Shown one piece after another: positions 34,321 through 44,255 of a DNA stretch of 64,000 nucleotides. Within the stretch, counting starts at the first letter, position 1. Every line of letters starts with the position of its first letter. Position numbers and translations under genes: made by a program. Location: contig JAKRSB010000101.1 of NCBI GenBank assembly GCA_022402525.1, positions 62,001 to 126,000 on the forward strand. Reading direction: 5' to 3'. The notes beneath the pieces were generated by a model, which did no database searches, was not told the DNA's origin, and saw nothing but the letters and a program-made list of their open reading frames with translations. The DNA comes from Thermosynechococcaceae cyanobacterium MS004. GTDB lineage: Bacteria; Cyanobacteriota; Cyanobacteriia; Thermosynechococcales; Thermosynechococcaceae.

Positions 34321-34971
34321 ATGCTTCCTGTTGAACTGGCTGCTGTTAAATTTGCTGCTGTTAAACTTGCTGCTGTTAAACTCATCGCGGCTGAGCATGC
34401 GATCGCTCAGGTTTGGAATCCGCCCTCAACGTTCATAGCGGCCTTCCTGCCGATTGATAGCCTCCTATCGACGCAGGGCGTCATGGTTATGCTTTTAGTG
34501 GGCTATGCCGGGGCGATGTGGATGTTTTTGTCGAGCGCCCCTAAAGTGCATACGGTGATGGTTTCTGACCTTGAGGTGGCTCGACAGTTTTATGAAGGAG
34601 ATCTTCAGCTCAATGCAGCGGAAATTCCGCTGCACTACTACTACAACTACGAGCAAACCTTGGGGCTTTCTGCGGTAGACCCTATTTACATGCCCACCAG
34701 CTATGCTGCAACCCAGCCCAAAGGCAACGCAACGGACGGCCTCTGGTATCAGCTCAAGAAAAATGTGCAGCTTCATATCATTTCGGGCGCTAGCCTCGGT
34801 GATAAAAATCGAGAGCGCCACGTTTGTTTTGACCACGACTGTCTGGAGCAAATTTTGCTGCGGGTGCAGAGCCGCTACGTCAAATTTAAGATTCGTCGAG
34901 AAGAACCCCTCAATTTTTTGGTCAAAACCTTTGAAGGCAGAGTCATTGAACTTGCCGAAGTCTCAAACTAG
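34321..34971 (+). CDS. VOC/glyoxalase-like protein with repetitive N-terminus
   Basis: The frame from 34321 gives 216 residues. The conserved part starts near MVMLLVGYAG (ATG at 34483) and contains a VOC-type fold signature: VHTVMVSDLEVARQFYEGDL, the HVCFDHDCLEQILLRV segment and a final FEGRVIELAEV. I recall cyanobacterial homologues of similar length. The upstream 54 residues hold a three-fold AAVKF/AAVKL pentapeptide encoded by a 15-bp array and may be either an extension or a non-coding leader. Metal ligands are not clear, so enzymatic activity is uncertain. Confidence 0.7.
   Translation: MLPVELAAVKFAAVKLAAVKLIAAEHAIAQVWNPPSTFIAAFLPIDSLLSTQGVMVMLLVGYAGAMWMFLSSAPKVHTVMVSDLEVARQFYEGDLQLNAAEIPLHYYYNYEQTLGLSAVDPIYMPTSYAATQPKGNATDGLWYQLKKNVQLHIISGASLGDKNRERHVCFDHDCLEQILLRVQSRYVKFKIRREEPLNFLVKTFEGRVIELAEVSN
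34339..34383 (+). repeat. 15-bp tandem repeat at the N-terminus of the VOC gene (3 units)
   Basis: Three units close to GCTGCTGTTAAACTT encode AAVKF, AAVKL, AAVKL if the upstream start is used. Confidence 0.88.
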
Positions 34972-35044
34972 CTGTACGGGACGGGGGTATCTGGACGGGT
35001 ATAATACAGCCCGAATCCCTTGCTGTATAGCCTCCTAATACCCT

Positions 35045-35893
35045 ATGTCTGCGCCTTCTCTCCCAGTCACTTGGCAACCCTGCAAAACCTACGAAGATAT
35101 TCTGTATCACAAGGCGGACGGCATTGCGAAGATTACGATTAATCGGCCCCACAAGCGCAATGCGTTTCGCCCTAAGACCGTGTTTGAGCTGTATGACGCC
35201 TTTATAGACGCTAGGGAAGACCTGTCCATCGGCGTCATTTTGCTGACGGGGGCAGGCCCCCACACCGATGGTAAGTATGCCTTTTGCTCCGGGGGCGACC
35301 AGAGCATTCGCGGTGAGGCAGGGTACGTGGGTGAAGATGGGGTGCCGCGCCTGAACGTGCTGGATTTACAGCGGCTGATTCGCACTATTCCTAAGGTGGT
35401 GATTGCCTTGGTGGCAGGCTATGCGATCGGGGGTGGGCATGTGCTGCACCTGATTTGCGACCTAAGTTTGGCGGCAGATAATGCGATCTTTGGTCAAACC
35501 GGCCCCAAGGTGGGCAGCTTTGATGCAGGGTTTGGGGCAAGCTATTTGGCACGGTGTGTGGGACAAAAGAAAGCCCGTGAAATTTGGTTTCTATGTCGTC
35601 AGTATTCGGCGGCAGAAGCCCTCGAAATGGGTCTTGTCAACCATGTGGTGCCCGTGGAGCAGCTAGAGGCGGAGGGCGTTCAGTGGGCGCAGGAGATTTT
35701 GCAGAAAAGCCCGATCGCCATTCGCTGTCTGAAGGCTGCGTTTAATGCGGACTGTGACGGGCAGGCGGGGCTTCAGGAACTGGCCGGAAATGCCACGATG
35801 CTCTATTACATGGTGGAGGAAAGTGCGGAGGGCAAAAAGGCGTTCCTGGAGAAGCGTGACCCAGATTTTCGTCAGTTTCCTTGGCTGCCCTAG
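35045..35893 (+). CDS. menB: 1,4-dihydroxy-2-naphthoyl-CoA synthase
   Basis: 282-residue crotonase-fold enzyme of phylloquinone (vitamin K1) synthesis; it cyclises o-succinylbenzoyl-CoA. Signature segments: [60 protein letters not shown] and [13 protein letters not shown]. These are the MenB versions of the oxyanion hole and active-site loop. ATG at 35045. In cyanobacteria phylloquinone serves photosystem I. A 14-bp array overlaps its last codons. Confidence 0.96.
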   Translation: MSAPSLPVTWQPCKTYEDILYHKADGIAKITINRPHKRNAFRPKTVFELYDAFIDAREDLSIGVILLTGAGPHTDGKYAFCSGGDQSIRGEAGYVGEDGVPRLNVLDLQRLIRTIPKVVIALVAGYAIGGGHVLHLICDLSLAADNAIFGQTGPKVGSFDAGFGASYLARCVGQKKAREIWFLCRQYSAAEALEMGLVNHVVPVEQLEAEGVQWAQEILQKSPIAIRCLKAAFNADCDGQAGLQELAGNATMLYYMVEESAEGKKAFLEKRDPDFRQFPWLP

Positions 35894-35922
35894 ATTGGCT
35901 GCCCCAGATTGGTTGTTCTAGA
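35881..35922. repeat. 14-bp tandem array at the 3' end of menB
   Basis: Three units close to TTGGCTGCCCTAGA. The first unit encodes the last residues and stop of MenB (WLP, TAG). Confidence 0.85.
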
Positions 35923-36028
35923 TTAGGCGTAAACCCAAAGCGGAGCAGACCCCAGCAATGTGTAGAATCGTTAGAGTATTGAGACCCTTACGAATAATGG
36001 CGATCGCCTGCGCCTACCCTTACGCCCT

Positions 36029-39000
36029 ATGACTGCCTCGACCGCCCCAACCGCTAACCTCTCCAGCCAGTATGAACCCAGCGCCACCGAATCAAAATGG
36101 CAGCAAACCTGGGAAGATCAGCAGGTCTTTAAAGCAGATCCAGCGGCGGGGGGTGAACCCTATTGCGTGGTGATTCCGCCACCAAACGTTACGGGGAGCC
36201 TCCACATGGGGCATGCCTTCGAGAGCGCTCTCATAGATACCCTCGTGCGCTACCACCGTATGGTTGGGCGGAATACCCTCTGGCTACCGGGGACTGACCA
36301 TGCCAGCATTGCGGTACAAACCATCCTAGAGCGGCAGTTCAAAGCAGAGGGCAAAACCCGTGATGAAGTTGGACGCACGGCTTTTTTAGAGCGCGCTTGG
36401 CAGTGGAAAGCTGAGTCGGGCGGTACGATTGTCAACCAGCTCCGCCGACTGGGGGTTTCTGTAGACTGGAGCCGCGAGCGCTTCACGATGGATGAGGGCT
36501 TATCTCAGGCGGTGCTGGATGCCTTTGTACGGTTCTTTGAGGAAGGGTTGATCTATCGCGGCAACTATATGGTGAACTGGTGCCCCGCCAGTCAATCTGC
36601 GGTGTCTGACCTAGAGGTGGAAAGCAAAGAAGTTGACGGAAACCTCTGGCATTTCCGCTATCTGTTGACGGATGGCTCTGGGTTTGTGGAAGTGGCGACC
36701 ACTCGACCAGAAACCATGCTGGGCGATACGGCGGTAGCCGTTAACCCAGATGATGATCGCTACAGGCACCTCATCGGTAAAACTCTAAAGCTGCCTATTC
36801 TGGATCGTGAGATTCCGATTATTGGAGATGAGCTGGTTGACCCAGCCTTTGGGACGGGCTGCGTCAAAGTGACTCCTGCCCACGACCCCAACGACTTTGA
36901 GATGGGGCGACGCCATAGCTTACCGTTCATCAATATTTTGAATAAAGACGGCACCCTCAATGAGAATGGTGGCCCCTTTGAAGGGCTGGATCGCTTTGAG
37001 GCGCGAAAAGAGGTTTTAGAATGGCTGGCCTCTGAGGGTGTGCTGGTGAAGACCGAAGACTATCGCCATACCGTACCCTACAGCGATCGCGGGAAGGTGC
37101 CGGTTGAGCCGCTGATCTCGACCCAGTGGTTTGTCAAAATTGAGCCGCTTGCCCAGCGCACCCTCGCCTTCCTAGACGAAGAACAGTCCCCCAACTTTGT
37201 GCCAGAACGTTGGGGCAAGGTGTATCGAGACTGGCTGGTGAACCTGAAGGACTGGTGTATTTCGCGGCAGCTCTGGTGGGGACACCAGATTCCCGCCTGG
37301 TACGCTATCAGTGAAACGGAGGGTGAGGTGCGGGACGATACGCCCTTTGTGGTGGCGCGCAGCGAGGCCGAAGCGAGGGAGAAAGCGATCGCCCAGTTTG
37401 GGGAGCAGGTGCAGCTTCAGCAAGACGCGGATGTACTGGATACCTGGTTTTCGTCGGGGCTGTGGCCGTTTTCGACCCTGGGCTGGCCGGAGCAGACCCA
37501 GGATTTTGCCTTTTACTATCCCACCGCCACCCTAGTCACAGGCTTTGACATCATTTTCTTCTGGGTGGCGCGCATGACGCTGATGGCCTCCCACTTTACG
37601 GGGCAGATTCCCTTTAAGGATGTGTATATTCACGGGCTGGTGCGGGACGAAAACAACAAAAAAATGTCGAAGTCAGCCAACAACGGCATCGACCCGCTGC
37701 TGCTGATTGAGAAATACGGCACCGACGCCCTCCGCTATACCCTGATCCGCGAAGTGGCGGGGGCAGGGCAAGATATCCGCCTCGACTACAGCCGCGAAAC
37801 CGACGAGTCTAATGCCGTAGAAGCCTCACGGAATTTTGCCAACAAGCTCTGGAATGCCTCGCGCTTTGTCCTGATGAATCTAGACGGGCGATCGCCTGCC
37901 CAGCTCGGCACTCCCGACATTGCTGAGCTAGAGTTTGCCGACCGCTGGATTTTGACCCGCTACCAGCGCGTGGTGCTGCAAACCCGCCAGAGCATTGAAA
38001 CCTATGGCTTGGGAGAAGCCGCCAAGGGGCTGTATGAGTTTATTCGCGGGGATTTTTGTGACTGGTACATTGAGCTCGTGAAGCCCCGACTGCGGCAGGA
38101 ACAGACCAACTCCCGTCGCGTTGCCCAGCAGACCCTCGCCTACGTCCTAGACGGAACCTTGCGGCTGCTTCATCCCTTCATGCCCCACATTACCGAAGAA
38201 ATTTGGCAGACCCTCACCCAAGCTGAATCCCAAACCTATCTCGCCACAGCCCCTTACCCTACAGTTGCAGCAGTCTCCGCCGCCGAAGCTTTCCGGCAGG
38301 AGGCACCATCGCAACCTCGTCCAGAAATATTAGAGTCTGCGACAATTTCCCCGCAAGCGAGGCACTTCAATGCTGAAGCGTCACGAACGCGATCACCGCT
38401 AGATTCAGCCGTTGTGGAACTCGGCAACATTCTCAAAGATATTGCCGTAATTCTGGATACCTTGCCCGGCGGACTGCTGCGCATCCTGACGCAGTACCGG
38501 AGCGGACTCCTCTGGATTGGAGCGATCGCGACCGCCATTGTGAGCGCGGATGTGCTGCTGGCTATCATCGATACCCTGAATCGCGTGCCCTTGGTGGGGC
38601 CATTCCTGGAGGTGGTGGGGCTGACCGTTGCGGGGCAGTTTATCTACAAGCGCCTGCTGTGGAAAGAAAACCGTGAGCAGTTTATAGAATCTCTGCGATC
38701 GCAGAAATCTCGTATCGTAGTGCCTGAAAGTGTTCTTCCTGAAAGTGCTCCTTCTGAAAGTGCTCTGCCTGGTCGCTCATCCGCAGCCAGTGTCTCCCAG
38801 GACTCACCCCAGTCTGAGCCTGAACACGCTCAAGCGCAAGACGCCGCAGCGCTAGCCAATGCTGGGGTTGAGCAGACTCAAGAGGCTAACCTTCAACCCC
38901 CTGAGTCTGCGATAGGGTCAGTACCCACTTCCACTTTAGTCCCAACTTCCCTTGCAGCATTGCTTCATACCGAAATTGAGGCGCAGTTTGAGCTATTAAT

Positions 39001-39451
39001 CAACACCATTCGCACCATTCGCAACCTGCGCACAGAAGCCAGCATTAAACCCGGCCTGCCCATTGCGGTTATTTTGCAGAGCGAGAGCGATCGCGAACGG
39101 GAGGCACTCACCACGGGCCAAGTCTACATTCAGGATCTGGCTAAGGTGTCTGAGCTATCGGTCGTGCGATCGCTCCAGGAAGATCGGCTCACTCAAACGA
39201 TGGTGGGCGTGACCGGAACGGTTCAGGTCTTAATTCCCCTGGCGGGCGTGATTGATGTTGAGGCCCTAAAGGCCAAGCTAGAAAAAGACTTAGCGAAAGC
39301 TGAAAAAGAGGTGCAGTCTTATCAAGGACGGCTCCAAAACCCTAAGTTTGTAGATCAAGCCCCAGCCGAAGTAGTGCAGGGTGCCAGAGAGACTTTAGCT
39401 GAAGCCGAAAAGCAGGTGGAGATTCTAGGCGATCGCTTGAGTCGGCTGTAG
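36029..39451 (+). CDS. valS: Valyl-tRNA synthetase with a CAAD membrane domain
   Basis: 1140 residues; typical ValRS is 880-1000. Core: [19 protein letters not shown] (HIGH region), the editing domain, and [13 protein letters not shown] (KMSKS). After the anticodon-binding domain, about residues 790-880, lies an inserted region with two membrane helices ([38 protein letters not shown]), matching the cyanobacterial aminoacyl-tRNA synthetase appended domain (CAAD), known to anchor such enzymes to thylakoids. Next is a variable linker with a SALPE-type pentapeptide array, then the usual C-terminal coiled coil ([19 protein letters not shown]). Charges tRNA-Val. Confidence 0.96.
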   Translation: MTASTAPTANLSSQYEPSATESKWQQTWEDQQVFKADPAAGGEPYCVVIPPPNVTGSLHMGHAFESALIDTLVRYHRMVGRNTLWLPGTDHASIAVQTILERQFKAEGKTRDEVGRTAFLERAWQWKAESGGTIVNQLRRLGVSVDWSRERFTMDEGLSQAVLDAFVRFFEEGLIYRGNYMVNWCPASQSAVSDLEVESKEVDGNLWHFRYLLTDGSGFVEVATTRPETMLGDTAVAVNPDDDRYRHLIGKTLKLPILDREIPIIGDELVDPAFGTGCVKVTPAHDPNDFEMGRRHSLPFINILNKDGTLNENGGPFEGLDRFEARKEVLEWLASEGVLVKTEDYRHTVPYSDRGKVPVEPLISTQWFVKIEPLAQRTLAFLDEEQSPNFVPERWGKVYRDWLVNLKDWCISRQLWWGHQIPAWYAISETEGEVRDDTPFVVARSEAEAREKAIAQFGEQVQLQQDADVLDTWFSSGLWPFSTLGWPEQTQDFAFYYPTATLVTGFDIIFFWVARMTLMASHFTGQIPFKDVYIHGLVRDENNKKMSKSANNGIDPLLLIEKYGTDALRYTLIREVAGAGQDIRLDYSRETDESNAVEASRNFANKLWNASRFVLMNLDGRSPAQLGTPDIAELEFADRWILTRYQRVVLQTRQSIETYGLGEAAKGLYEFIRGDFCDWYIELVKPRLRQEQTNSRRVAQQTLAYVLDGTLRLLHPFMPHITEEIWQTLTQAESQTYLATAPYPTVAAVSAAEAFRQEAPSQPRPEILESATISPQARHFNAEASRTRSPLDSAVVELGNILKDIAVILDTLPGGLLRILTQYRSGLLWIGAIATAIVSADVLLAIIDTLNRVPLVGPFLEVVGLTVAGQFIYKRLLWKENREQFIESLRSQKSRIVVPESVLPESAPSESALPGRSSAASVSQDSPQSEPEHAQAQDAAALANAGVEQTQEANLQPPESAIGSVPTSTLVPTSLAALLHTEIEAQFELLINTIRTIRNLRTEASIKPGLPIAVILQSESDREREALTTGQVYIQDLAKVSELSVVRSLQEDRLTQTMVGVTGTVQVLIPLAGVIDVEALKAKLEKDLAKAEKEVQSYQGRLQNPKFVDQAPAEVVQGARETLAEAEKQVEILGDRLSRL
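38723..38767 (+). repeat. 15-bp in-frame tandem repeat in the valS linker (3 units)
   Basis: Three units close to CCTGAAAGTGCTCCT encode [15 protein letters not shown] in the linker between the CAAD domain and the C-terminal coiled coil. Confidence 0.88.
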
Positions 39452-39512
39452 GCGTGAGAGTGAGAGACTTTTTCCCAAGAGTAAGCGCTTCTTGGCCAAA
39501 CGATCCAAAGGG

Positions 39513-39755
39513 TTAGCTGCCTGAGGAATCCTCAAGGGTTTCAATGAGCAGGTCAATCTGCTGCTGCCGTTCTGCCAAGAACGATTCACACTGCTGAAGG
39601 TATTCAACGGCTTGGGCAAACTGCTCAAAGACTTCTTCTAGCTCAAGTTCGCCGCTCTCAATTTGGTTGACGATGCGCTCCACTTCAGCAGCGGTTTCTT
39701 CGTAGCGCCAGTTTTCTGGCCGAGCATTTTTAGCAGATTTAGGGGCGCGAGGCAA
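39513..39755 (-). CDS. xseB: Exodeoxyribonuclease VII small subunit
   Basis: 80 residues, the expected length. Family pattern: [20 protein letters not shown] and [19 protein letters not shown]. With XseA it forms the single-strand-specific exonuclease VII. The start is TTG at 39755 because no ATG is in range and a good ribosome-binding site (GGAGG) lies 9 bp upstream of it on the coding strand. It is downstream of xseA, separated by a 15-bp tandem array. Confidence 0.9.
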   Translation of the reverse strand: MPRAPKSAKNARPENWRYEETAAEVERIVNQIESGELELEEVFEQFAQAVEYLQQCESFLAERQQQIDLLIETLEDSSGS

Positions 39756-39800
39756 GGATAAAGTCCTCCAGAAAAGGTCTGAAATTGTTTCGAATCGAAA

Positions 39801-39845
39801 ATAGTTGAGAAGACAATAGCTGAGAAGAAATTAGTTGAGAAGAAA
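39801..39845. repeat. 15-bp intergenic tandem array between xseA and xseB
   Basis: Three units close to ATAGTTGAGAAGAAA. The array inserts about 45 bp between two genes that are often nearly adjacent. Confidence 0.88.
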
Positions 39846-39857
39846 CCTAGTACACCC

Positions 39858-41090
39858 TCATGAGTGAGGGCCAGAAACCTCAACGGTCACGCTACCTTCT
39901 CCCAGGTCTAGGGTGAGGGTTTGGCCTGGGGTTAGCTCGGCAGCGCTTCGCACAATCTTCTGGTCAAGGGTCCGGGCGATCGCGTAGCCTCGTTTCAAAA
40001 CCCCGCGTGGGTTTAGCGTGTCCAGCTTTTGTCTGAGCAACTGCTGATGCTGTTCCTCAGATTTTAGCCGATAGGTGACGGACTGAAGGAGCTGATGTTT
40101 GGCGACTGCCAAGGACTGGGAGGCGCGCTGTAACAGTCGATCAATCTGTAGGCGCTGGAGCCGCAGCCGATAGTGACTCAGGGATTCTTGAGCCTCTAGC
40201 TCTCGATTCTCTAGGGCGCTCCGCAAACGCTCTCGGCGGTCTTGGTGAAGATCCCGTAGATCGCTGAGGCAAGGAACCGCCAAACTGGCGGCAGCGGTTG
40301 GAGTATGGGCAAAGCAGTCTGCTACAAGGTCGGCTAGGGTTTCATCCCGCTGATGGCCGATGCCGGAAATGACGGGAATTGAGCATTGGGCGATCGCCCG
40401 CACAACCCGCTCATCATTGAAACAGGCTAGGTCTTCTGCTGCGCCGCCCCCCCGTGCCAAAATCATCACCTCGGAGCGCCCATCCGCCTCCAGCCGCGCG
40501 ATCGCCGCCACAATGGACTCTGGAGCCTGGTCGCCTTGAACCAAACTCGGAGAAAACAGCACATTCATCCCTGGATAGCGCGATCGCAGGGTGCGCTGAA
40601 TATCGCCCCAAGCGGCCGCCTGGGGCGAGGTCACAACGCCAATCGTTTGGGGATGGGCGGGGAGCGGCTGTTTCTGATTCGGGGCAAAAAGCCCCTCGGC
40701 CTCTAGGCGGCTGCGAAGCTGCTGGTAGCGGAGCGCCCGGAGTCCTTCGCCAGCGGGCAGCACCTGCCACACCACCATCTGATACTGACCACGCTGCGGG
40801 TAAAGCCGAATGCGACCCAGAACAATGACCTGCTCTCCCGGTTCCGGCACAATGGCAAGCTTTTCCAGGTAAGAAGTCCAGGCCACACACTGAATCATGG
40901 CGTCTTCATCCGGGTCGCGCAGGGCAAAAAACAGGCCGCTGCGGTGGCGGTTAGCGCTTGAAACTTCGCCAGTAATCCAAATCTGGATCAGCTGCTCATC
41001 CTGCTCTAGTAGGGACTGAAGGTAGGTGTTTAAGCCACCCACGCTTAAGACTGAAGGCGGCACCAATAGGTTAGGCAGATAGGAGGTCAT
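39858..41090 (-). CDS. xseA: Exodeoxyribonuclease VII large subunit
   Basis: 410 residues. N-terminal OB-fold (QIWITGEVSSANRHRSGLFF), then the catalytic exonuclease domain with IGVVTSPQAAAWGDIQRTL, ILARGGGAAEDLACFNDERV and SGIGHQRDETLADLVAD. A coiled-coil region with Arg/Leu-rich helices follows, and the last strand region is RGYAIARTL. It degrades single-stranded DNA to oligonucleotides. ATG at 41090 with a GGAGG-like site just before. Confidence 0.95.
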   Translation of the reverse strand: MTSYLPNLLVPPSVLSVGGLNTYLQSLLEQDEQLIQIWITGEVSSANRHRSGLFFALRDPDEDAMIQCVAWTSYLEKLAIVPEPGEQVIVLGRIRLYPQRGQYQMVVWQVLPAGEGLRALRYQQLRSRLEAEGLFAPNQKQPLPAHPQTIGVVTSPQAAAWGDIQRTLRSRYPGMNVLFSPSLVQGDQAPESIVAAIARLEADGRSEVMILARGGGAAEDLACFNDERVVRAIAQCSIPVISGIGHQRDETLADLVADCFAHTPTAAASLAVPCLSDLRDLHQDRRERLRSALENRELEAQESLSHYRLRLQRLQIDRLLQRASQSLAVAKHQLLQSVTYRLKSEEQHQQLLRQKLDTLNPRGVLKRGYAIARTLDQKIVRSAAELTPGQTLTLDLGEGSVTVEVSGPHS

Positions 41091-41216
41091 CGGCAGCTAT
41101 CCACAAAAATCTATACTTAAAGGAGCTGTTCTCTAAAAGGGGCCTTGGGCGAAACCATTGGCAGCAAGTCTTGGCAGCAAACCTTGACACTAAACCTTGA
41201 CACTAAACGTTAACCC

Positions 41217-42065
41217 CTAGCCTTTAACGCCGCTGCCCACTTCCGAGGGCACGATATACCGCTGCATTATCAGGAAAAACAGCAAAATCGGCACAATAGA
41301 AGTGACCGATCCGGCTGCAATCAAGCGCCAGTCCAAGGAAAACGTGCCCGCTAGCTTGGCGACTCCTAGGGGTAAGGTATAAAACTTTGGATCGTCCAGT
41401 ACCAGCAGCGGCCATAGAAAGTCGCTCCAGGCTCCAATAAAGACAAAAATGGTGAGCGTTACCAAGGCCGGACGTACGGAGGGCAGCATGACGTGCCACC
41501 AAATTCCCAACTCTGTGCAGCCGTCCATCCGCGCGGCTTCTTCAAGATCCTTGGGGACGGTCATAAACGCCTGCCGCAGTAAAAAGATGCCAAATGCAGA
41601 GGCGATCGCCGGAAAGATAACGCCCAAGTAGGTATTTTTTAGTCCCAACTGCACGGTCAAGATGTAGAGGGGAATCATCACAATCTGGAAGGGAATCATG
41701 ATGGTGGAGATGACGGCAGTAAAGATCCAGTCTTTGCCCACAAAGTTGAGCCGCGCTAGGGGATAGGCGGCTAGGGAACAAAAGATCAGGTTTAAACCAA
41801 CCGTCAATGCCGAAACCAGCAGACTATTGGCAAAGTATTGACCAAAGGGCTGGGTTTCCCAAACGCGCACAAAATTTTGCAGCGTAGGCTGGGCGGGCAA
41901 GAGCTGGGGCGGAAACTGAAAAATATTTTCTGAAGGTGACTTCAGGGCAGTGCTGGTGAGCCACAGCAAGGGCAGCAGCATGATGATGGCAATAATCGTC
42001 AGCAATCCATAGGTCAGCACCCCTCGCCATCCTGCAAACTGCGATCGCCCAAGTGAAGTTTTCAT
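41217..42065 (-). CDS. Carbohydrate-type ABC transporter permease (MalG family)
   Basis: About 282 residues from the ATG at 42065 (MKTSLGRSQFAGWRGVL); the frame opens 15 codons earlier at GTG. Six membrane helices are expected; the EAA loop is EEAARMDGCTELGIWWHVMLP. Typical of the inner permease of CUT1 sugar importers. Its partner permease (MalF type), binding protein and ATPase are not next to it; the neighbours are xseA and the cyAbrB gene. Substrate not predictable. Confidence 0.9.
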   Translation of the reverse strand: MKTSLGRSQFAGWRGVLTYGLLTIIAIIMLLPLLWLTSTALKSPSENIFQFPPQLLPAQPTLQNFVRVWETQPFGQYFANSLLVSALTVGLNLIFCSLAAYPLARLNFVGKDWIFTAVISTIMIPFQIVMIPLYILTVQLGLKNTYLGVIFPAIASAFGIFLLRQAFMTVPKDLEEAARMDGCTELGIWWHVMLPSVRPALVTLTIFVFIGAWSDFLWPLLVLDDPKFYTLPLGVAKLAGTFSLDWRLIAAGSVTSIVPILLFFLIMQRYIVPSEVGSGVKG

Positions 42066-42537
42066 GACAGTCAAATTGGTCAACTCAATAGGAGAGCTTA
42101 ATCTCGGCACCCTTCATGATTCAAGCAAAATGATTGGATCAAAAAGATTCCATAGAATTGGGGATGCCATCATATTTGCCTGAATTTAGACATTAGTCTA
42201 GCGCTAAAGTCTAGCCCTCAAAAACCTGAGATGGTTTTATGCACAGAATGCATCAAGCCATACAGCTTAATTTAGCCCATACAAAAAGAGGACAAACCTA
42301 ACTTTGAGCAGGCTTATCCTCTCTTACTTCTTCAAACCCTGACGATATCTAAGCAATGCCTAGAGTTTTAGGTTTAAGTCCTAGAGATTAAAAAAACATC
42401 TGCAAACGGATGATCCCCCTGTCAACAATATCTGCTGCCTGTGGGATTCACGGAAATATAATGACTGCCCATCGGATTGCTGTCTATTTGGGCAGAGACT
42501 CACCGTTTCCTTTAACTAACTCTCCATCTCCAGATCC
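42066..42537. other. Intergenic region without a gene
   Basis: About 470 bp between the permease gene start and the cyAbrB gene stop. AT-rich with no open frame worth naming and no RNA fold recognised. It must hold the permease promoter. Confidence 0.5.
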
Positions 42538-42942
42538 TTAGGCGTCGTCTGCCTCTGCTGTGACCTGCTTGAGATGAATATGGCGTCGGCCTAGGGTAAT
42601 TTCAAATTCATCTCCAGGCTGCAGCTCCATTTTTTTAGTATAGGCAGAACCAATCAGCAAATTGCCATTGGCCTGAACACTAATGCGGTAGCTGGCGCTG
42701 CGTCCACCACGACTTTGACCATTGCTGGGACGTCCATCTAGCTCAATTCCTTCAGCATCAATGAGCGCATTGAGAAACTTCATCATATTCAGACGTTCAG
42801 TGCCGTCTTTCATGACGGTATAGTAACCGCAGGCTTTCGCCTTCTCTTCCCTACTTAAGTTCTCTAAATCCTCAACCCGCTTCAGTAAGGCTTCGCCTCT
42901 AAGCGGTACTGCATCAGCTTTCTTCTTATTGTTGTTCGTCAT
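42538..42942 (-). CDS. cyAbrB-type transcriptional regulator
   Basis: 134 residues. The cyanobacterial AbrB family has the DNA-binding AbrB domain at the C-terminus, as here: ISVQANGNLLIGSAYTKKM and PGDEFEITLGRRHIHL. The N-terminus has the family-specific EALLKRVEDLENLSREEKAK and CGYYTVMKDGTERLNMMKF. These proteins are global regulators of carbon and nitrogen metabolism and of cell differentiation, and occur as two paralogues; I cannot assign cyAbrB1 or cyAbrB2 safely. Its upstream region (42943-43325) is long and AT-rich. Confidence 0.9.
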   Translation of the reverse strand: MTNNNKKKADAVPLRGEALLKRVEDLENLSREEKAKACGYYTVMKDGTERLNMMKFLNALIDAEGIELDGRPSNGQSRGGRSASYRISVQANGNLLIGSAYTKKMELQPGDEFEITLGRRHIHLKQVTAEADDA

Positions 42943-43325
42943 TTGTTGTTAGATCCCGTTAAAGTATTGCACTAGCCAAGTACACTTTCTGAACGAACGC
43001 GGCCTAAGCAGCGTCTTCAAACGCTATAGATATAGCATACTCTGTTGAATTTATTTTATCCTAATTCAACTGGAATTGGTGCTATCCACTGATAAGATAA
43101 AAAGTCCAGTTTGGTCAAAAAAATCTTGATCCTAAATTGAAAGGTCTCTCTCTCTGCATCTAGATTTTTTATATAAAAAAAGATCTATTGATTTTGAGAC
43201 GACTGGAGGTCATGCATTGCTTAGCCTGAAACGATATCATAAAAAAAAGAGCCAGAAAACAACAAAATCTGACTCCATTTTTAAAGTTTTAAGAGGTAGG
43301 GATTCTTCAGGCTGTGCCGCAACGG
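42943..43325. other. AT-rich region upstream of cyAbrB
   Basis: 383 bp between the cyAbrB start and the rnz stop, both minus strand. It is AT-rich, with several TATA-like boxes on the minus strand (for example TATGCTATATCTATAG just upstream of the gene) but no gene. Confidence 0.5.
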
Positions 43326-44255
43326 CTAGGTTCGTTGGGGAATGTTGTAGGTCAAGAAGTCATGAGCCAGCTTTGTATTGGGGAAGATGGCCTGGGCTTC
43401 AAGTAGCAGATCTTCAAGCTGAAGGGCACTTCCAGGGGCATAGCGGGGGCTAAAGTGCGTCAAAAAGAGCTGCTGGGCAGTTGCCCTCAGGGCAACTTGG
43501 GCCGCCATGGTGGAGGTGGAATGCAGCCGCTCATAGGCCATGTCTGCGTCCTGGTGGGCGTAAGTTGATTCATGGATGAGAACGTCTGCATTCTGGGCAA
43601 GCTGGACTGCGCCTTCGCAATAGACCGTATCGGTGCAGTAGACGAGGGTGCGGCCAGGACGCACTTCTCCACAAAGCTGACTGCCGTCAATTGTGCGATC
43701 GCCCAAGGTAATGGTTTCACCGCGCTTTAGACGGCCATACAGGGGGCCAGAGGGTACGCCGAGGGCCTTGGCCTTGGCCGCATCAAAATGTCCTGGCTTA
43801 TCTTTTTCCTGAATGCGGTAGCCGAAGGCAGTGACCCGATGCTCTAGGCGAGTACAGGTGACTTCGTAATGGTCATCGGCATAGACCTTCCCTGGCTGTA
43901 CGGTATGCACCCGCAGCGGGTAGGAAAAGTGGGTTTGGGAATAACGGCGGCTGGCCTGGAGGTATTCGTCGAGTCCGGGCGGGCCGTAGATGTCCATTTG
44001 GCTGACGCTGCCAGCCATCCCGCAGCTGGCCAATAGCCCCATGAGGCCAAAGATGTGGTCACCATGCAGATGGGTCACAAAAATCCGGCGAATTTGGCTG
44101 CTTTTTAGATCGCTGCGTAAAAGCTGGTGCTGGGTTCCTTCCCCACAGTCCAAGAGCCATACCTCTGCCCGCTGGTCGAGGCGCACCGCCACGCTAGACA
44201 CATTGCGCGATCGCGTGGGAACGCCCGAACTGGTGCCAAGGAACGTAATTTGCAA
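43326..44255 (-). CDS. rnz: Ribonuclease Z
   Basis: About 309 residues of the metallo-beta-lactamase fold that trims tRNA 3' ends. The zinc motif is THLHGDHIFGLMG (HxHxDH). Family-typical start QITFLGTSSGVPTRSRN; other metal ligands are in CTDTVYCEGA and FLTHFSPRY. The frame is open from TTG 44270 (MGLANLQITF), but RNase Z proteins usually begin MQITFLG, which corresponds to the TTG at 44255. Both are non-ATG; the shorter one is chosen. Confidence 0.93.
   Translation of the reverse strand: MQITFLGTSSGVPTRSRNVSSVAVRLDQRAEVWLLDCGEGTQHQLLRSDLKSSQIRRIFVTHLHGDHIFGLMGLLASCGMAGSVSQMDIYGPPGLDEYLQASRRYSQTHFSYPLRVHTVQPGKVYADDHYEVTCTRLEHRVTAFGYRIQEKDKPGHFDAAKAKALGVPSGPLYGRLKRGETITLGDRTIDGSQLCGEVRPGRTLVYCTDTVYCEGAVQLAQNADVLIHESTYAHQDADMAYERLHSTSTMAAQVALRATAQQLFLTHFSPRYAPGSALQLEDLLLEAQAIFPNTKLAHDFLTYNIPQRT

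Noticed and set aside
34202-34438. 78-residue frame overlapping the start of the VOC-like gene
   Set aside because: Reads the AAVKL array in another frame as a Leu-rich run; the VOC frame carries the conserved domain.
40414-40890. Open frame of 158 codons in another frame of the xseA strand
   Set aside because: Overlaps the catalytic region of xseA; Arg/Gly/Ala-rich pattern typical of a GC-rich shadow frame.
42066-42537. Possible small photosystem or cytochrome b6f peptide gene in the long AT-rich gap
   Set aside because: Short frames from ATG codons on both strands end within about 17 codons and have no membrane helix.
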